A DNA stretch of 64,000 nt from NCBI GenBank assembly GCA_914767715.1, contig OU612065.1, forward strand, positions 3,224,001-3,288,000. Reading direction: 5' to 3'. Positions within the stretch are counted from its first letter, which is position 1; every line of letters begins with the position of its first letter. This DNA comes from Membranipora membranacea. Its lineage: Eukaryota > Bryozoa > Gymnolaemata > Cheilostomatida > Membraniporidae. A program made the translations under genes and the position numbers. Shown here in pieces: positions 60,601-64,000 of this stretch. The notes below the pieces were generated by a model that did not search any database, had not been told where the DNA came from, and saw only the letters and a list, made by a program, of their open reading frames with translations.

Positions 60601-63600
60601 TGCATCAAATTTGGCGATAAATTATTCTCGTCTGCGATAAGTAATAATCAATCAACAAATCAAATTTTCATTCCATTTCAAGACATTATTGGACATGAGA
60701 AAGCTACAATACTTTTTCCTCGTCTATGCAAAGGAAAATATCATAATATGACAAATTCATTTGGAAAAATACCGCAAACAACTTTTAAAGGTAAAGCAAT
60801 GATTTTTTGAATAATATCATTCAGAGATGTAAGAAACATTAGTGTGAGCCGAACAAATCAGACCGAACCTTTTCACTCAGAATCCTTTTTCTTGAGGTCA
60901 AAGCCTCAATCCTTGTGCCCTCCCTCAGCAGAAAATTAGTCCTGAGTAAATGATGGCTAAATATGACTGATGACTATGACTATGAGCCGAGCCTGAATTA
61001 AATACAATTTTCACTCGACTGAGAATTTAATTTTCAGCCATCTTACATCAAAGTCAAAAAATTAGGTGATGGCCAAGGAAAAAAGAATGAAATCATTCAA
61101 TTCCAAAACCATTTTTTCTTTTGTTAGTACATGGTATTAATGTTGCACGATATAACGTTAACATATTACAAGCTAAACACGTAGACCTTCAATTGTCACA
61201 CTATTTGTGTGCTTTGTTTAAAGGAGAGATAACTACCGTAATCCCTCACCTATAGATTTATAAGTGAAGGCGGTTGTAAGAGAGTAGCATATAGAAGCGA
61301 ATATCATTTGAAGCATTTTTATATTCAGCTTGGACTAAAACCTAAAACTAAAACCACCGAAGCTGAATAGCTCAGTGGTAAAGTGTGCGACTTGTAATCA
61401 TGAGGTTGTGAGTTCATAACCCACTGAGGGCAGCTTTTTCCCCAAAACTACCCATTTGTAGTGAGTGAATGTGTGCCACAAAATTCAAATTTTTCAACAA
61501 TCAGCATATCATATATCTCTCACAGTCTTTCAAAATAAATAAAACATTCCAAGAACCTCATACACCATTCAGCAGAAACTGGAAGTATTGAGAACAGTTG
61601 AAAAGAATAACAACCTTGACAAGACTGCAAAGGAATTGAACATTAATAGACGCTTGATTCAAAGATGGAGAGCTTCCAAACATCAACTACTGATATGATT
61701 CACTCATAAGACACGGTGTCTTATAGCTGTGGGGTGTCTTATAGCTGTGGGGTGTCTTATAACTGGAGCATTTTTATTTTTTCTGAGGGGGGTGATTCAC
61801 TTATAAGTCCGCTGACTTATAGGTGAGGTTTTACGGTACATTATTACTAGGCGATCATCACTAGATTTCCCTCCTCATATAGACCTTTTCGTCTTGAAAC
61901 ACACAATATTGCGGTGGGATAACTCTTAATTTGCGAATGGTTGATATTAATATAATTTAGTGGCCAATATGTAGTTTTGGCTTGCATATCGTTACATGAT
62001 GACAAAACATTGGAAGATTGCTGCCCCAGATAAATATTATTTCAATTTTGCGTTTTGGTTTTGTGTAAGTAAGAGTTGTTGTCATCAACATTACTAACTC
62101 TTGTAATTTTCGAACCAGCATTATCGGCACTTTAACGTGATAGGTATATCGCTTTTTAAAACTTTTTAATTTTATATTGGTGATCATATCTAATAGTTGT
62201 TTTCACAGTTGAAACCTCCCAAATATTTGACGTTGAGTCGCAGTGACCTCTGGAAGTTCATTTTGGGGCAAAAAGTGCCTGGTTTTTGAGGTATTTGATT
62301 TGTTGACGCTTTCACCATATAGAGGAGGCATGGCACTAACTGGAGGAGTGACATTTTAGTGAAACTTTACGATTTTAGGCCTCCTGTCTTCGAGACTTGA
62401 AATTGATTGTTGCAATAGTAACAGGGCTAATTCTAACCCCTCATTGCTTGCAACCCCAATAATGCAGAAACTAAAATTTCCAATTTATTATAGCATTTTG
62501 GTCTTGTACTGTCACTTCCATCAATAATCTCACCAGCTTACAGATCCTGGGTCTCACAACTGTAACAGATAATAACCCAAATTTTAATTAATTTAGGTCA
62601 AAATTTTCCAGCCAAAATTCAGAAATATGTCAGTCAAATTATTGTTGTCAGCATGATGAACAACAGGAGATTGTCTAGGTTTTGATCGAAGCGATTGTTG
62701 ATTTTGGCTTTACATCTTGAGTTATTCGGATTTTTGTGGCTAAACCAGCTTTATTTGGTCAAAAACATGCACTCCTCTCCAGCCAAAAAACTGAAAATAG
62801 GTTAAACAACATGTTATACACGATAGCTTCCATTAAACTAGAGTATATTTCCGAGGTTTTGATCGTGGCGTTTGATGATTAATTCAATAGTAGAGAAGCT
62901 ATGAGCATATACATTTCTCTTTGATGTTAAACAATCACCCAAAAAAGGTGATCCATTGTTGTGCACAAGTTGCTTCGCATGTAACACTGCATAGATGTTC
63001 ATCACGCTTTTGCATAATGTAATTTACTGCATCATTTTGCCCATTGCTGCCTATATGTTTTCAATGTATTTTAGTCAATGTACAATTAATCAAGTTAGAA
63101 ACATGCGGTTTAAAAACAAATTGCGATATTAAACATAAGTCAGACTACTGGCAACGTGTCAGTGAAGGAATTTTTGAGATGGGACAAGTAGTTCCTTAGT
63201 AACTGAAAAGGCGATATATCACGTTAAGGTATATATTTAAGATTTGAAATGATGATATTGAATTTGCAAGATAAGGGATAACATTGATATGTTGTGGTAC
63301 TCGTGTTGGTATGTTGGAAATCTCAAACCCTCTTTTGGAGGGAGTACAGGAAGGCCAAAATACCTCTAATGATTTTCCTTATTGTTTAGGCTCTCTCTCC
63401 ACAATTTACATAGAATCAAAAACTAAGAAAAAAATATGTGTCAGGTTTTAAATTTCTAAACTTTTATAAGTTATGAATTGTAAGATCACAATTGTAAGCG
63501 CCCCTACCTATCATGTGCAGAACACTTTAAATATGTATCCTGGTACAAAGAAATCAACTCACATTAACATAATAATTTCCTAGATTTTTTTGGTGATATT

Positions 63601-63703
63601 GCAGGAAAGATAAGAGTAAAAAGAAACGAAGAAGTGAATCAAGGTCTTCTGACGTTGTAGAAAGGAAGATTGTTGATATTGAGGAGCTGAAAAAACAACG
63701 CAG
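51649..63703 (+). CDS. RS-rich (SR-like) nuclear protein, 5' exons only
   Basis: Exons 51649-51716, 54371-54424, 55090-55134, 55436-55486 and 63605-63703 join in frame; the gene runs past the window. It begins MGKRSKTSRRTRSRSIDEP and continues with RS/RD/KR-rich blocks (SRDRSYSPDTTKRHR, SDSDSSSGRSKDRR, KDKSKKKRRSESRSSD), then ERKIVDIEELKKQR. Such composition is typical of splicing-related SR-like proteins. I cannot say which: RSRC1, DDX46-type and other RS-headed proteins all remain possible. Every intron seen is phase 2 (AG|G), so each internal exon (54, 45, 51, 99 nt) is a multiple of three. Further exons may be hidden in the 8.1-kb intron that holds the sulfotransferase. Confidence 0.7.
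51771..52124 (-). mobile_element. CR1/L2-like LINE copy 3, 5'-truncated 3' end
   Basis: About 354 bp are almost identical to the 3' end of copy 2 (same tail, same C-terminal coding stretch ending KTAQP). It breaks off at about 52124, where the similarity stops abruptly. It lies in intron 1 of the SR-like gene. Confidence 0.92.
52350..52516. mobile_element. Foldback MITE with 8-bp target duplication, 167 bp
   Basis: Near-perfect arms of about 75 bp start atgggcccctgggacttaca and mirror at the right end; the loop is about 14 nt. It is flanked by ctatttaa at 52342-52349 and at 52517-52524, an 8-bp target duplication as made by hAT-type transposases. There is no coding capacity. Confidence 0.88.
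52868..53020 (+). repeat. Tandem duplication, about 77 bp x 2
   Basis: Two adjacent copies of a unit containing ggagatgctttttt, aaccctctctccagagat and gaaataaaaacttttcactg differ by a few bases and one indel. Confidence 0.85.
54048..54142. mobile_element. Small TIR element, 95 bp
   Basis: The left end atcagggtatgaaatta is exactly mirrored by taatttcataccctgat at the right end. No target duplication was fixed. Confidence 0.7.
55487..58001. other. SR-like gene intron, left of the nested sulfotransferase gene
   Basis: No further gene or strong repeat was recognised. The 3'UTR of the sulfotransferase gene must begin at the right edge; I saw no clear poly(A) signal for it. Confidence 0.35.
58002..59294 (-). 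CDS. Galactose 3-O-sulfotransferase family protein (single exon)
   Basis: 430 aa without introns. Residues 7-26 are a type II membrane anchor (QILGVLVLLLIVDCGYLVYK) after a basic MMRRVK, as in Golgi sulfotransferases. The PAPS 5'-phosphosulfate loop is at about 98-107 (FLKTHKTGSS) and the 3'-phosphate loop at about 182-194 (LREPASLFRSAYQ). HHAVF and the fold after it match the Gal3ST/galactosylceramide sulfotransferase family (human GAL3ST1 is 423 aa). The predicted reaction is sulfate transfer from PAPS to the 3-OH of galactose on glycolipids or glycans in the Golgi. Which acceptor is unknown. NLT (121) and NST are possible N-glycosylation sites. The gene lies on the opposite strand inside an intron of the SR-like gene. 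MM gives two adjacent start codons; the first is reported. Confidence 0.92.
   Translation of the reverse strand: MMRRVKQILGVLVLLLIVDCGYLVYKYSEYRNTKYTFTTDLKHTHGSPSYDRRKLDDLVSNDVIATPNQAKTILDPSKLKTVISYTEQTPSAYKGVLFLKTHKTGSSTIQNIILRYAILHNLTIALPSYKASFFWPHKFNAEIFVRKQAGISKYQVLAHHAVFDEREMHKIMVPDTAFITILREPASLFRSAYQYYNLDTYCFGMPIERFRSSEAYETLRFGKCPRTKMPVRSLQAHDLGLSASDMENEKKIQNLISKIDNSMTLVMITELFDESLILLKKKLNWTTKDIIYFKQNAMQHLTKQKHYTDAENEDILEFNRADHLLYKHFHDKLQRELKNEFSDEELQEELRELETMHAMYYDLCIEQVANSTYFIAGHGEHQVFRPYGQHTLGYVLKHESLANMECRLLALPELALTHFLKSIAVHGYPT
59295..61235. other. SR-like gene intron, right of the sulfotransferase gene
   Basis: The sulfotransferase promoter must lie at the left edge. Small ORFs (60223-60423, 60568-60810) have no recognisable domain. 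No repeat of note was seen. Confidence 0.35.
61362..61434 (+). repeat. tRNA-Thr(UGU)-like sequence inside the 61236-61836 element
   Basis: It is 73 nt long, with a perfect A box (tagctcagtgg), an anticodon loop cttgtaa (UGU) and a decayed B box (gagttcataac). The first four acceptor pairs (gctg/cagc) hold, but the next two do not pair, and the D and T stems are damaged. It is a pseudo-tRNA or SINE head. Confidence 0.6.
61567..61698 (+). pseudogene. Transposase DNA-binding remnant (pogo/CENP-B-type HTH)
   Basis: The frame reads KLEVLRTVEKNNNLDKTAKE, then INRRLIQRWRAS, and stops after 43 residues. The layout (helix, turn, recognition helix ending RRWR-like) matches the N-terminal DNA-binding domain of pogo/Tigger-like transposases. 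The catalytic DDE part is absent. Confidence 0.65.
61837..63604. other. SR-like gene intron, right end
   Basis: AT-rich. No gene, TIR element or tandem repeat was recognised. Confidence 0.35.
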
Positions 63704-63819
63704 GTTCGTTTCTCCTTTCTTAGCCATCTAACAGAAAAATGTCCTCAGCGGAAAGAAACACTTCCAAAGTAGTGAGATAGGCTTTAATGGCAAAAAGACC
63801 AGTTTGCAGGTTATCAGGT

Positions 63820-63990
63820 TAGCCTAGTGATTAGCGGGTTGGATCATCGATCTGACGACCGGGGTTCGATTCCCGCGCATTGCCACTGGTGTTACCTGAG
63901 AAGCCGAGTTCGGTAGGGTGTTCCAATGGGTACCAGCGCTTATTGCGATGCAGGTCCTTATTAGCCAGGGTTGGCTTAGGAGTGTTTGGA
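63820..63990 (+). repeat. tRNA-derived SINE-like repeat
   Basis: It has an A box ggttagcctagtgattagc and a perfect B box (ggggttcgattcccgc), then a body starting cactggtgttacctga. The match to the 20457 repeat is limited to the B box and the ttacctga word. The 3' end may lie beyond the window. It is in an intron of the SR-like gene. Confidence 0.65.
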
Positions 63991-64000
63991 CCCAGTGACC

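Larger units (their letters stand above)
61236..61836. mobile_element. TA-flanked pogo/Tc1-like element, 601 bp, internally deleted
   Basis: The left end ccgtaatccctcacctata is mirrored by tataggtgaggttttacgg at the right end; TA lies on both sides (61234-61235, 61837-61838). Inside are a tRNA-like block (61362-61434), a helix-turn-helix remnant (61567-61698) and direct repeats of gtgtcttatagctgtgggg (about 61717-61755). Confidence 0.85.

Noticed and set aside
61362-61434. Functional tRNA-Thr(UGU)
   Set aside because: The length, A box and anticodon loop fit, but the acceptor, D and T stems have mismatches and the B box is changed, and it lies inside a transposon.

Overview
This is a stretch of an invertebrate animal nuclear genome. 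Genes are split by GT-AG introns, the sequence is AT-rich, and it is full of non-LTR retrotransposons, short TIR elements and tRNA-derived repeats. All recognisable genes are animal housekeeping genes. The intron sizes and repeats do not let me decide between, for example, a sponge, a cnidarian and a lophotrochozoan. Gene models below were joined by hand from splice sites, reading phase and remembered family sequences. No search was run.

Layout. 1-1430 is the 3' part of a CR1/L2-like LINE (+), followed by a decayed RT relic (about 2505-3360). 4884-12170 (+) is a complete STARD3-like gene (MENTAL domain, FFAT-like linker, START domain); one of its introns holds a 1.37-kb foldback and another an RT relic. 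13880-17826 (+) is a tandem START paralogue with a different, single-hydrophobic-segment N-terminus. 20762-24118 (+) is ZNF511. Three genes then run head to tail on the minus strand: delta-COP (ARCN1, 28898-24781), HDAC3 (35600-30757) and condensin subunit G (NCAPG, 51411-36929). A nearly full-length LINE (46994-51058) and a 992-bp TIR element lie inside NCAPG intron 1. NCAPG shares a 237-bp divergent promoter with a + strand gene for an RS-rich, SR-like nuclear protein (51649 to beyond 63703). Inside an 8-kb intron of that gene sits a single-exon galactose 3-O-sulfotransferase on the opposite strand (59294-58002).

How the genes relate. Apart from the two tandem START genes (a duplication sharing all START intron positions) and the divergent NCAPG/SR-like pair, the neighbours serve unrelated processes: lipid transfer at membrane contacts, COPI traffic, chromatin deacetylation, chromosome condensation, splicing and glycan sulfation. 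The novelty is mostly in the repeats: a giant intronic palindrome, TA-flanked TIR elements that carry tRNA-like inserts, a TIR element with a repeated 13-17-bp subterminal motif, a foldback with 8-bp target duplications, and tiny dispersed perfect palindromes.
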